Part shown: in pieces, positions 36,201 to 42,985 of the stretch
Layout of the letters: every line of letters begins with the position of its first letter
Numbering within the stretch: position 1 is the stretch's first letter
Source of the DNA: Anthropogastromicrobium aceti
GTDB taxonomy: Bacteria; Bacillota; Clostridia; Lachnospirales; Lachnospiraceae
Length of the DNA stretch: 56,332 nucleotides
Assembly (NCBI RefSeq): GCF_025567095.1
Contig: NZ_JAOQJH010000024.1
Direction: 5' to 3' (one strand)
Position numbers and translations under genes: made by a program
Notes under the pieces: generated by a model
What the model was told of the DNA's origin: nothing
What the model saw: only the letters and a program-made list of their open reading frames with translations
Databases searched by the model: none

Positions 36201-39036
36201 GGTCGATGTCGTCAAAACGGTCCTGTTCTTCTTCGGTATAGAACCGGTCCTCCTGAATGAGCTGGGCAATCCGGCGCTGTACCTTCGGCCAGGGCAGCTG
36301 CGTTTCCTCCGGGCTGCCGGCACGGACAACGAACAGGCTGTTGCTGTTACTGCCGCCGTATTCCTGAGCCAGCCATGCGGCGGTATCTTTTTCTCTTGCA
36401 TGGTCTTTCATATAGCGGACAACAGCGTGTTTACTCTCGATATTGCCGTTCCATGCACAAAGGGCAGTATCAATATCTTCCTGAGAAAGAGGGCGCAGAA
36501 GCTCATGGAGCTTTGGATAGGTCTCGTCGATCACTTCCCGGTGTAAACGCTGACGGAACTCCGGCACATCCGAATAGAGTCGGATCAGCTCCATATCCTT
36601 AGAACCAAGGACTGCACGGCGCACAGCGGCATTACCCTCGATGACAGCATTTTCACGGTCAGAATGACCGCAGGCATTGCGATATGCGGTATCCTCGGAA
36701 ATGGCGGCAGTCACCACAGGCTTATACTGTTCAAACTGCTCCCCAAGGGTAGGCTTTGGTGTTTCTTCATCCATCTCCGGCTGCTGGGCTTGAATGGCAT
36801 CTTCTTCGGCCAGTTCCTGTTCAGACTGGATCTTATCATACTGCGCCTGTTCCTGTTCGGTAAGATAGCGGCCTTTCTGGGCAAGAGAGGTAATGCGCTT
36901 GGCAACCTTTTCCCAGTTCAAGTGAACATCCGGGCAGTCCTGCTTTTTATAGTGCAACCCTTTCCCGTCGTGATCTTCGCCGCTGTGTGTTGCGCCGGAC
37001 AGGGCATGAGAGCGTCCGCCAATGCCATACTCGTCTTTGAGGAATCTCACTTTTTCCTTATCCGTATGGTTTTCCATGAAGAACGCATAGATACGGCCTT
37101 TTCCTCCGGCGAAACTGCTGCCGCCGGTCATAGCGGCGTCGATCTCATCCTCGGTAATGAAGTGCTGGACGGTTGGCACTTGGGAAAGCTCTGAAGAAAA
37201 GGTCTTGCGGGGCAGGTCAAGGTCCTTCAGGTTCTCCCAGATCTCCCTCGGTCTATGATAGCGAAAACGCAACAGGTCACGGTCCTGCTGATAGGCAGTC
37301 CAGAAGGCGGCGTATTCTTCCTTGAGTGTCTGGCGGAAAGCCGGGTCACTCAGCTGCTCCGTAAGGCGGCGAGTCTCCTCCGGGAAACCATTGCCTTTGA
37401 TCTCTGACAGGCAGGACAAATATCCGCCTTTTCTGGCGTCCTCACTGAGATCGTGATACAGATGCCAGAGCTTTTCCGAGAGGAGGGAGCGTTCATAGCC
37501 TGCCGCTTCTGCAAGCTCCACATTGGAGGCAAACTGACCACTTTCCAAAAGCTCCCCGATACGCTCTGCGGCACTCTCCCAGGAAATGACCTGGGCAGAC
37601 CTGTCATAACGGACAGACTTCCCATGTGAAAGATGGATACCATCCTCGGCATACCATGCGCTCACACTGCCAAGGCCATTGCCGCCGTGGTACAGCGTTT
37701 TCAGTATCTCGGCAATCTCAGCGGTGGTTTTCTGCTTTTCAAAGGCTGCAACCACACGCTCCCTTTGACGGTCTGTATTGCCGCCCAAACGCAGCACATG
37801 GTCGATGTCATTTTGGGTAAAAGAAAAAGCAGAGGATGTATGCGCTACATTCTCTGATTCATCTATGGATTGGATCTGTTCCGCTTCGGAGAGGAACAGG
37901 TTTAGAGTCAGCTGTTGATAAGCTCCGCCATCAGGATCTCCTCGGCCTGAGCTTTGCAGGTGTTCATCAGCCCCACCCACTTCATGGGATCGCTGGCTTT
38001 CAGTTCCTCGGTGGCTCCCGCTTCCTTCGCCAGCTGGGGCATCATCTGCTCCAGTCTGCTCTGGGCGGTCTCGTCGATCTCCAGAAGGTGCGAGTACAAC
38101 TTCTCGCTCAGCAACATCTGGTTGTAGAGGATGGGACGATGTTCCTTCAGGTAGGTTTTCCTCATCCTGCCGTACTTGCCCAGGGGTTTCTCCGGCTGCT
38201 GGCTCAACTTCAGGTCGGGAATCAGATAGTCTCCGTTCTGGATATAGGTCATGGGATTGTTCATCTTGTTTGCTCCTTTCTTGGTTGGCTTCGCGCTCTG
38301 CATTTCGGACGGTAACGCCGATCTGCCGCAGCACCTGCTGGTTGATCTGGCTGACCGCTGTTCCCAGCGCCCCGATGGTGGACGGGGTATTGAAATCAAA
38401 GATTGCCATGAAATCTTCGTGGTCGAAGTAGCGTTCCGGCTCCAGTCCGCAGCGGGACATCAAAGCGTAAGTGATGCTGACGGTGGCTGCTGCCTTGAAC
38501 TGCACTCCGATGTTATACTCATCATATTCTTCCAAAAAGGAACCGTCAACGATATAGAAGAAGTCCTGCTGATGCTCCGTCCAGTATTCCTCAGCCAGTT
38601 TTCCGGCTACCTCGGTGAGCTGTCCGGCAAGGTCATCACCGGAAACATCATAGGTGCGCTCAAGCATGGCCTGCACCGAATCCAGATGGCGCTCCTCCAG
38701 CTGCCACAGCCAGGGAGTGCGGGAATGTTCACGGGTTCCGGTGTCGGAAATATCAAAAACATAGCGCAGGCGGGGCCTGTCCCCGGAATCGTCCACCAGA
38801 GCAATTCCCTTGGAGCCGCGCCTTACATACCGGCCCATCTTTTCATTCCACAAATCGTACTCTGCACAGGCGGTGGCGTCCGGACGCTGGGCGTAGATCA
38901 TCAACTGCTCATGGAACGGGTACTTGTAAAGGCGGGAAGCAGTGGTGAGAAACCCTGCCCATTCCTGCCAGCTCCCCGTAAGCTGCGTTGTTACCTTCTC
39001 CGCCATCTGTGCATATAGTTCAGCTTTGGTTGGCAT
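30247..39036 (-). CDS. Giant DNA methylase/SNF2-helicase of the ICE
   Basis: 2929 aa from the ATG at 39036 (GGAGG 10 nt upstream). The N-terminal about 90 residues resemble the ArdC antirestriction/ssDNA-binding domain (SGSWQEW-like start, YPFHEQLMIYAQRPDATACA). A long low-complexity linker (about 260-380) follows, then several acidic LPD/YodL-like modules, an N6-methylase-like domain with AIGNVPFGQY near 1475, and an SNF2 helicase with HEVGAGKT near 2085, LFVDEAHNYKN near 2245 and QRKGRIERQGNQ near 2607. It probably protects or remodels incoming element DNA. The linker overlaps a separate gene, tnpV, in another frame. Length is usual for this family. Confidence 0.9.
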   Translation of the reverse strand: MPTKAELYAQMAEKVTTQLTGSWQEWAGFLTTASRLYKYPFHEQLMIYAQRPDATACAEYDLWNEKMGRYVRRGSKGIALVDDSGDRPRLRYVFDISDTGTREHSRTPWLWQLEERHLDSVQAMLERTYDVSGDDLAGQLTEVAGKLAEEYWTEHQQDFFYIVDGSFLEEYDEYNIGVQFKAAATVSITYALMSRCGLEPERYFDHEDFMAIFDFNTPSTIGALGTAVSQINQQVLRQIGVTVRNAEREANQERSKQDEQSHDLYPERRLSDSRPEVEPAAGETPGQVRQDEENLPEGTSSHPLQPDVAEREVVLAPSGDRRDRPEQTGADDAPAGEGSGSHRGTESQRSHEVGGADEHLQSSGRGDPDGGAYQQLTLNLFLSEAEQIQSIDESENVAHTSSAFSFTQNDIDHVLRLGGNTDRQRERVVAAFEKQKTTAEIAEILKTLYHGGNGLGSVSAWYAEDGIHLSHGKSVRYDRSAQVISWESAAERIGELLESGQFASNVELAEAAGYERSLLSEKLWHLYHDLSEDARKGGYLSCLSEIKGNGFPEETRRLTEQLSDPAFRQTLKEEYAAFWTAYQQDRDLLRFRYHRPREIWENLKDLDLPRKTFSSELSQVPTVQHFITEDEIDAAMTGGSSFAGGKGRIYAFFMENHTDKEKVRFLKDEYGIGGRSHALSGATHSGEDHDGKGLHYKKQDCPDVHLNWEKVAKRITSLAQKGRYLTEQEQAQYDKIQSEQELAEEDAIQAQQPEMDEETPKPTLGEQFEQYKPVVTAAISEDTAYRNACGHSDRENAVIEGNAAVRRAVLGSKDMELIRLYSDVPEFRQRLHREVIDETYPKLHELLRPLSQEDIDTALCAWNGNIESKHAVVRYMKDHAREKDTAAWLAQEYGGSNSNSLFVVRAGSPEETQLPWPKVQRRIAQLIQEDRFYTEEEQDRFDDIDPIAIREALEERGIVNGQVADTEKLDNAPFIQQVMSDAEQIADAETEQTSKVSISDEEYDAVRRPIPQRTSYDPAAPVYAVGDTVYIEDDAYQITELREDTVQLLPTGMVYPIYRAERKEQFEQLLRADRRNAYYTEFLPIDPDKADQDLRDVLAHGLMDEADKKQISTLLQSGRSNSEIAYWLSRAYSGEIETLNLETGDIADYRTTAQGIELEVMDAEEKRLAMLYFRWDEVASLLRGMYARQQDGFGQEQPQPATESPNFHSETMAVYPGDKNNLPYDVVVERLHIEEPEPPAPVTEPEKTFEEVLDEHPVSIQVNGQWQTFPNAKAAEEASYEEYKANLRRNAKNFRITDEHLGEGGPKAKFQANVNAIRLLKELEAARQQASPEQQEVLSRYVGWGALSDAFDPEKPAWALEYAQLKELLTPEEYAAARSSTLNAHYTSPTVIQAIYEAVDRMGFETGNILEPSMGVGNFFGMLPEKMRNSRLYGVELDPVSGRIAKQLYPKADITVGGFETTDRRDFFDLAIGNVPFGQYQVNDKAYNKLNFSIHNYFFAKALDQVRPGGVVAFVTSRYTMDAKDSTVRRYLAQRAELLGAIRLPNDAFKKNAGAEVVSDIIFLQKRDRPLDIVPEWTQTGQTEDGFAINRYFIDHPEMVLGRQEPVSTAHGMDYTVNPIEGLELSDQLHDAVKYIHGTYQEAELPELGEGEAIDTSIPADPNVKNYSYAIVDGQVYYRENSRMVRPDLNATAEARVKGLVGLRDCVQELIDLQMDAAVPDSTIREKQSELNQLYDSFSAKYGLINDRANRLAYADDSSYYLLCALEVIDEDGKLERKADMFTKRTIKPHQAVAVVDTASEALAVSISEKACVDMDYMSQLTGKTKEALAGELQGVIFRVPGQLEQDGTPHYVTADEYLSGNVRRKLRQAQRAAQQDPVYAVNVEALTAAQPKDLDASEIEVRLGATWIDKEYIQQFMYETFNTPFYLQRSIGVNYSSFTAEWQIKGKSSVSYNDVAAYTTYGISRANAYKILEDSLNLRDVRIYDTIEDADGKERRVLNAKETTLAAQKQQAIREAFRDWIWRDPERRQTLVRQYNEEMNSTRPREYDGSHITFGGMNPAITLREHQKSAIAHVLYGGNTLLAHEVGAGKTFEMVAASMEAKRLGLCQKSLFVVPNHLTEQWASEFLRLYPSANILVTTKKDFETNNRKKFCARIATGDYDAIIMGHSQFERIPISRERQERLLYEQIDEITEGIAEVQASGGERFTVKQLERTRKSLEARLEKLQAEGRKDDVVTFEQLGVDRLFVDEAHNYKNLFLYTKMRNVAGLSTSDAQKSSDMFAKCRYMDEITGNRGVIFATGTPVSNSMTELYTMQRYLQYERLQELNMTHFDCWASRFGETVTALELAPEGTGYRARTRFSKFFNLPELMNLFKEVADIKTADQLNLPTPEVEYHNIVAQPTEHQQEMVKALSERASLVHSGTVDPSQDNMLKITSDGRKLGLDQRIVNQMLPDEPGTKVNQCVDNIMQIWRDGKADKLTQLVFCDISTPQAKAPASKAAKTLDNPLLHALEGAVPLPEQEPVFTVYDDIRQKLIAQGMPADQIAFIHEANTEVRKKELFSKVRTGQVRVLLGSTAKMGAGTNVQDRLVALHDLDCPWRPGDLAQRKGRIERQGNQNPLVHVYRYVTEGTFDAYLWQTVENKQKFISQIMTSKSPVRSCDDVDETALSFAEIKALCAGDPRIKERMDLDVEVSRLKLMKADHQSKQYRLEDQLLKYFPEEIEKHKGFIKGFESDLEVLAAHPHPEDGFAGMEIRGDLLTDKENAGAALLDACKEVKTSDPVQIGSYRGYAISVEFSAWKQEYTLLLKGRMTHRATLGTDPRGNLTRIDNALAQMPQRLEAAKAQLDNLYQQQTAAKEEVGKPFLYEEELRSKNARLVELDTLLNIDGKGQAHAEAVVAKSTRTSVLDSLKRPVTPRSTDKKPKQHEEVR
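37908..38264 (-). CDS. tnpV: TnpV-like protein encoded in another frame inside the giant helicase gene
   Basis: 118 aa. It begins MNNPMTYIQNGDYLIPDLKL and contains GKYGRMRKTYLKEHRP and DPMKWVGLMNTCKAQAEEIL, the conserved blocks of the TnpV family (PF14198) first named from Tn4451. GAAAGGAG lies 8 nt before the ATG. Third codon positions in this frame are strongly G/C, as in a true gene, whereas the same DNA in the helicase frame gives a repetitive Arg/Glu/Pro/Gly-rich stretch. Both frames are open. TnpV function is not established; it is often described as excisionase-like. Confidence 0.8.
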   Translation of the reverse strand: MNNPMTYIQNGDYLIPDLKLSQQPEKPLGKYGRMRKTYLKEHRPILYNQMLLSEKLYSHLLEIDETAQSRLEQMMPQLAKEAGATEELKASDPMKWVGLMNTCKAQAEEILMAELINS

Positions 39037-39074
39037 AGTGTTCTGTCCTCCTTTCAGTTTTGGGGTAAAAAGGT

Positions 39075-39095
39075 GGGGTGGCATATTGCCACCCC
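39075..39095 (-). terminator. Hairpin between the TTRAP gene and the giant helicase gene
   Basis: GGGGTGGCA pairs perfectly with TGCCACCCC over a 3-base loop; on the minus strand ACCTTTTT follows. It lies 40 bp before the helicase start and may be an attenuator. Confidence 0.55.
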
Positions 39096-39114
39096 ATCCC
39101 TGCGATTATAGTGT

Positions 39115-39330
39115 TTACTGGTCAAAATCCGGATACAACTCCAGCTCGGCAAACTCGGCATCACTCATGGCCTGGAGCTTGCCCAGTGCGCTGTCTGTCA
39201 ACTCCCGCAGCTCGGTTTCCTCCGGGGCCAGCTCGCCGCGCATCTCACGTAGGCTGTCGATCAGTCCGGTGCGGCTGCCGGTATTGTAAATGCACATCAG
39301 GTTCATTTCCTCAAAAGTAAAGTTTCCCAT
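39115..39330 (-). CDS. TTRAP-like transposon-transfer assisting protein
   Basis: 71 aa from the ATG at 39330, preceded by GGGAG and one base after the upstream stop. The sequence FTFEEMNLMCIYNTGSRTGL and the acidic C-terminus (DAEFAELELYPDF) match the TTRAP family (PF14203), small proteins of clostridial conjugative transposons. Its role in transfer is assigned by association only. Confidence 0.8.
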   Translation of the reverse strand: MGNFTFEEMNLMCIYNTGSRTGLIDSLREMRGELAPEETELRELTDSALGKLQAMSDAEFAELELYPDFDQ

Positions 39331-39331
39331 A

Positions 39332-42300
39332 TCAAATCTCCCTTTCCGCACTCTTTTTTGGCGCTATCTTTTTGTGTTCTGCCTTGGGCTGGCTTTTCAG
39401 CTGCTCCATGACGGACTTTTTCTTTTCCCGTTCCTCCCGATGGGCAGCGGTAGCCAAATCCATGAGGGAAATGGGCTGACCGTTGCGGGCCTGCTGTTCC
39501 AGCTCTGCCACCGTAGGCTCTTTTGCGCCATTGTTGATGATACCGTCGATCATGCCGTAATCGTCCTCCACGGCCATCTCCGCATTTTTCAACGGATTTT
39601 CCGGCAGGAATCCGGGGATCTGGGTAAAACCAACACTGTCACAGTAATGACAGGATACCTTACCGTCCTGCTTGATCGCAACGATGTCACTGACACTCAT
39701 AGAAGGACTGTGAAAATCCGCCGGCTTTTGCAGATTAAACTGCTCATATAGTTTTTCCAGCTGCTCCGGTACCGTGCCAGACTCCCTCAGCGGAGCTGTG
39801 TAAATGAGGTCATAATTGCTGCGCTCTATGGAAATGTCATGGGACTTTAACCAATCCAGATTCATAAAGCGCACATTCTGCGGATCGTCACGGCTCACCT
39901 GATAGATAGCAAAGCAATCTCTGTTCTGGGATAGAAATGCCTGTTCGCGTTCCTGCTGATGTTCCTGACGCTCCATGACCTTTTCGTGGAACTGAGGGCT
40001 TTTCTCCCATTCCTCACGGTCCACGCCAAAAAGACCGCCATGATCCATGATTTCCTGCGGGTCAAACACCATGCTCTCCGTATTGTCCTCATGCAGCACA
40101 TAAACGGTCAAACCGGCGGCATCCAGTTCCAGCGCCCGTTCTCTGGTAACAGGGAACATCCCATCATAGGAGTAGCCGTATTCCTGCATATCTGGTGTGG
40201 AGACCTGCTCATCCGGCATGGGGTATTCATCCAGTGCCTGCTCCTGTGCTTCCGGAAGCTGGGAAGAAGCAGCCATCTGACTGACCTCTGCCTGCATCTG
40301 CTGGTAGGCAGCTTCCTGCAAGGTCTCAATCATGGACAACGGTGCGTATTTTACCGAGTCTCTGCCCAAATCGTTGTCATCACAAATCTGGAGAACTGCC
40401 TTCATGCGGGAAATCTCCGGCATATCCAGCTGACCACCATCCAGCTCTTTCATGGATGCGGCATCGTAAAGGGTATAGTCCCAGCCGCTGTCACAGGACT
40501 GGATATGAAGATAGGTGGCATTGTCGATCAGAAACAAAGCCTCCTGCTGATTGGCGTCCGCCCCCAGCACTTCCATTTCCGGCATTGCCGCAGCCAGTTC
40601 CTTTACCGCTTTTTGCACCAGAGGATTATCACGGTAATAGTCGATTGCCTGGATGGTGTCCAGGTCAATGGTCTGGCCGGTCAAAATCGGAAAAGGTCCT
40701 TCATAGTCGCTTCCGTCTTTCAGCTCAAAACCAATGCCCTTGATCCCGTTCATTCGTTCTGCCGGAATCTCCTGATAAATGCGGATTGCTTCCTCCAAAG
40801 ACAAGTTATCGTGGTATTCTCCGAGGTTTGGAAATTCCATGCACTCTGCTACATAGTAAGTCAGATTGCTGGTTGGCTGCTCTATCGGGGCGGGTTCCGG
40901 CTCTACCTTTGCATGAGGGTCGATTCCGCGCTCTTTGCAGATTTCCTTATAGTGGCGCTCAATGTCGGAGATCAAAGTGCCGGAGGTTTTGTTGATGGTC
41001 TCCAAACTGGCTCTCAGTTCTTTCAGCTCCTTGCCTTGACTCCAACTGGCAATATAGCCAAAGCTGTTTTCTCCTGTCTCGATGCCAAAATATTTGCAGA
41101 CTGCATAGGAGATGCTTTCAGCCTCCACTTCTTCCGTGTGACGATCTTTCCTCTGTTTCTGCAAAAACTGGGAGAGGGTAGAAAAGCCACCGGTAAAATT
41201 CAGCCCTTTTTCCTCGGTCAGCATCAAGCGTCCATCTTCCGTCAGTTCCAACGGCTCTGTCAGTAGAACGGAGCCTGCATGGTTTACAACCACTCGTTCT
41301 TCCACACAGACCGGATCTCCAGGATCGTAGTCAGAACCGCGCAGGTCATAGCAATAAACGCCCTCTGGCAGATTATCGCGAGCAATCCGTCCGTTGGAGA
41401 ACAGACCAAGTTTATCAAACAGCTCGATCTCCTGATATTGCTCGTCATTGGTAATCTGGATCTTTTTCTGATTGTGGAGCTTGCTGTGAGCAATCTCGTG
41501 AACCGTGGCCGAAACCGTCTGCACCTCGCTCATGCCCTGACGAATGGCAATTTTCTGATGATCGGCAGAAAAATAGCCGTCCGTATCGGCGGCCATTGCT
41601 TCAAAAGTAATCGGCACCGGTGCGCTGCGGCGCAGGGCCTCCATGAATGCCTCATAATTTGGCACATTGCCGGAAAGGGAGGAAGCAAGCTCCGGCAAAG
41701 GTTTCCCGTCGGTCTGGCTCATATCAAAGACCTTGACCGGGCGGAACATGGGAATCTCAATTTCTTTTTCCTCTGTGACGATCTTTCCGTCTTTATCCAG
41801 AATCGGAGCCTTGGTATCTGGGTCCAGCTTCTGCTCCTCGATTTTCTTCTTATACGGTGTTGGGGCAATGATGGTAATGCCATGCTCGCCCTTTTTTACA
41901 TGACGCTCAAACTGGTCTTTCCACTTATTGTATCCGGCTACCAAAGTGGCGTCCGGCTTCTGCATATAGATGAGCATGGTGTTGTTTACCGAATAGCGGT
42001 GAAATCGGGACATGACGGACAGATAGCGCATATACTTTTCGCTTTCAAACAGTTCTTTGATACCCTGCTCGATGCCATCTGTGATTTCCCTTAGCCGTTC
42101 TCGGTTGGTGGGTTTATTCTCAGCCATGATTTTCAATCTCCTTTCCAAGTGTGTGATTTCTGCTGTGTGTTCTGCAATCCATGCCTTTTGTTCTTCTTCA
42201 CTTTCATAAAGAAAAAGGTCCAGCAGGTACTCTACATAGGTTTTCTTCTGGATTGCTTCCACAAAGCGGGGGTGCGGTTCTTCCTCCGGTGTCCTGGGAG

Positions 42301-42700
42301 AACGGTCGGCTTCCCATTTTTTCAACAGATAGTAGTAATCGGACAGTACACGGTAACAGCGCTGTCGATCCTCCCGAAACTTCTGTGCCTCGTTTTTTTG
42401 CCGGACATATCTCCTGCGGGGCGGGGCCTGACTGTCATAGATCAGGCCAAAGTCCTGTGCCAGTTTCTCCGCCGCTTCTTTTGGGGAGAGGTCAAAGAGC
42501 TTTGCGGTAAAGTCGATCACATCCCCATCTTCACCGCAGCCAAAGCAGTGGAATCGCTGGTCTACCTTCATGCTGGGGTTCTTATCATCGTGAAAAGGAC
42601 AGCAGGCCATGCCATTTCGCCTGACTTTTATCCCATAAAACTCTGCCGCTTCTCTGGTGCTGACCGACTGCTTGACTGCTTCAAATACATTCTCTGCCAT
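39332..42700 (-). CDS. CHC2 zinc-finger primase/ArdC antirestriction fusion with YodL-type C-terminus
   Basis: 1122 aa. Residues 1-190 are a CHC2 primase zinc finger (CCPFHDDKNPSM...RFHCFGCGEDGDVIDF). From Met192 a second unit begins: an ArdC-like N-terminal domain (NNTMLIYMQKPDATLVAGYNKW), a zinc metallopeptidase motif HEIAHSKLHN near 398, then YodL/DUF4316-like modules. GGAGA 9 nt before Met192 (ATG at 42127) indicates an internal, independent start, so two proteins may be made: the fusion and a 931-aa ArdC/YodL protein. In the nested element the CHC2 unit is a stand-alone gene, so this looks like a fusion of two neighbours. Likely roles are priming of the transferred strand and protection against restriction. 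Confidence 0.85.
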   Translation of the reverse strand: MAENVFEAVKQSVSTREAAEFYGIKVRRNGMACCPFHDDKNPSMKVDQRFHCFGCGEDGDVIDFTAKLFDLSPKEAAEKLAQDFGLIYDSQAPPRRRYVRQKNEAQKFREDRQRCYRVLSDYYYLLKKWEADRSPRTPEEEPHPRFVEAIQKKTYVEYLLDLFLYESEEEQKAWIAEHTAEITHLERRLKIMAENKPTNRERLREITDGIEQGIKELFESEKYMRYLSVMSRFHRYSVNNTMLIYMQKPDATLVAGYNKWKDQFERHVKKGEHGITIIAPTPYKKKIEEQKLDPDTKAPILDKDGKIVTEEKEIEIPMFRPVKVFDMSQTDGKPLPELASSLSGNVPNYEAFMEALRRSAPVPITFEAMAADTDGYFSADHQKIAIRQGMSEVQTVSATVHEIAHSKLHNQKKIQITNDEQYQEIELFDKLGLFSNGRIARDNLPEGVYCYDLRGSDYDPGDPVCVEERVVVNHAGSVLLTEPLELTEDGRLMLTEEKGLNFTGGFSTLSQFLQKQRKDRHTEEVEAESISYAVCKYFGIETGENSFGYIASWSQGKELKELRASLETINKTSGTLISDIERHYKEICKERGIDPHAKVEPEPAPIEQPTSNLTYYVAECMEFPNLGEYHDNLSLEEAIRIYQEIPAERMNGIKGIGFELKDGSDYEGPFPILTGQTIDLDTIQAIDYYRDNPLVQKAVKELAAAMPEMEVLGADANQQEALFLIDNATYLHIQSCDSGWDYTLYDAASMKELDGGQLDMPEISRMKAVLQICDDNDLGRDSVKYAPLSMIETLQEAAYQQMQAEVSQMAASSQLPEAQEQALDEYPMPDEQVSTPDMQEYGYSYDGMFPVTRERALELDAAGLTVYVLHEDNTESMVFDPQEIMDHGGLFGVDREEWEKSPQFHEKVMERQEHQQEREQAFLSQNRDCFAIYQVSRDDPQNVRFMNLDWLKSHDISIERSNYDLIYTAPLRESGTVPEQLEKLYEQFNLQKPADFHSPSMSVSDIVAIKQDGKVSCHYCDSVGFTQIPGFLPENPLKNAEMAVEDDYGMIDGIINNGAKEPTVAELEQQARNGQPISLMDLATAAHREEREKKKSVMEQLKSQPKAEHKKIAPKKSAEREI

Positions 42701-42706
42701 GTGCCT

Positions 42707-42985
42707 TTAACTGCCGGACTTTTTCACAGGGGGCTGGTATCCGGCGGCTTTCGCACGCTCACTGGCAGCTTTGCGGCGTTCTGCGCTGTATGGCTCCCTG
42801 ACTGATACACACCGCTTAGGGACGGTAAAGTTATGGGCGTCCTTTCGGGTGATCTGGTCGGGGTGCTTTTTTGCCAGCAGTTCCAGCTTCTCCATCAGGC
42901 GGGGATCGTGGGTGTAGACCTCAGCCATTGGTTCTGCCTGGTTATAGAGGAGAATGGTTTCCCGTTCCACTAAAGAGAGCTTCAT
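42707..42985 (-). CDS. Small basic hypothetical of the transfer operon
   Basis: 92 aa. Its N-terminal half reads MKLSLVERETILLYNQAEPM, the rest is basic with RRKAASERAKAAGYQPP. GGAGG lies 6 nt before the ATG, which overlaps the topB stop by 4 bp. It is a conserved constituent of Tn1549-type operons between topoisomerase and primase, possibly nucleic-acid binding; no domain is recognised. Confidence 0.75.
   Translation of the reverse strand: MKLSLVERETILLYNQAEPMAEVYTHDPRLMEKLELLAKKHPDQITRKDAHNFTVPKRCVSVREPYSAERRKAASERAKAAGYQPPVKKSGS

Noticed and set aside
39959..42094. Two long plus-strand frames opposite the CHC2/ArdC gene
   Set aside because: Antisense shadows; the minus-strand protein has clear domains throughout.
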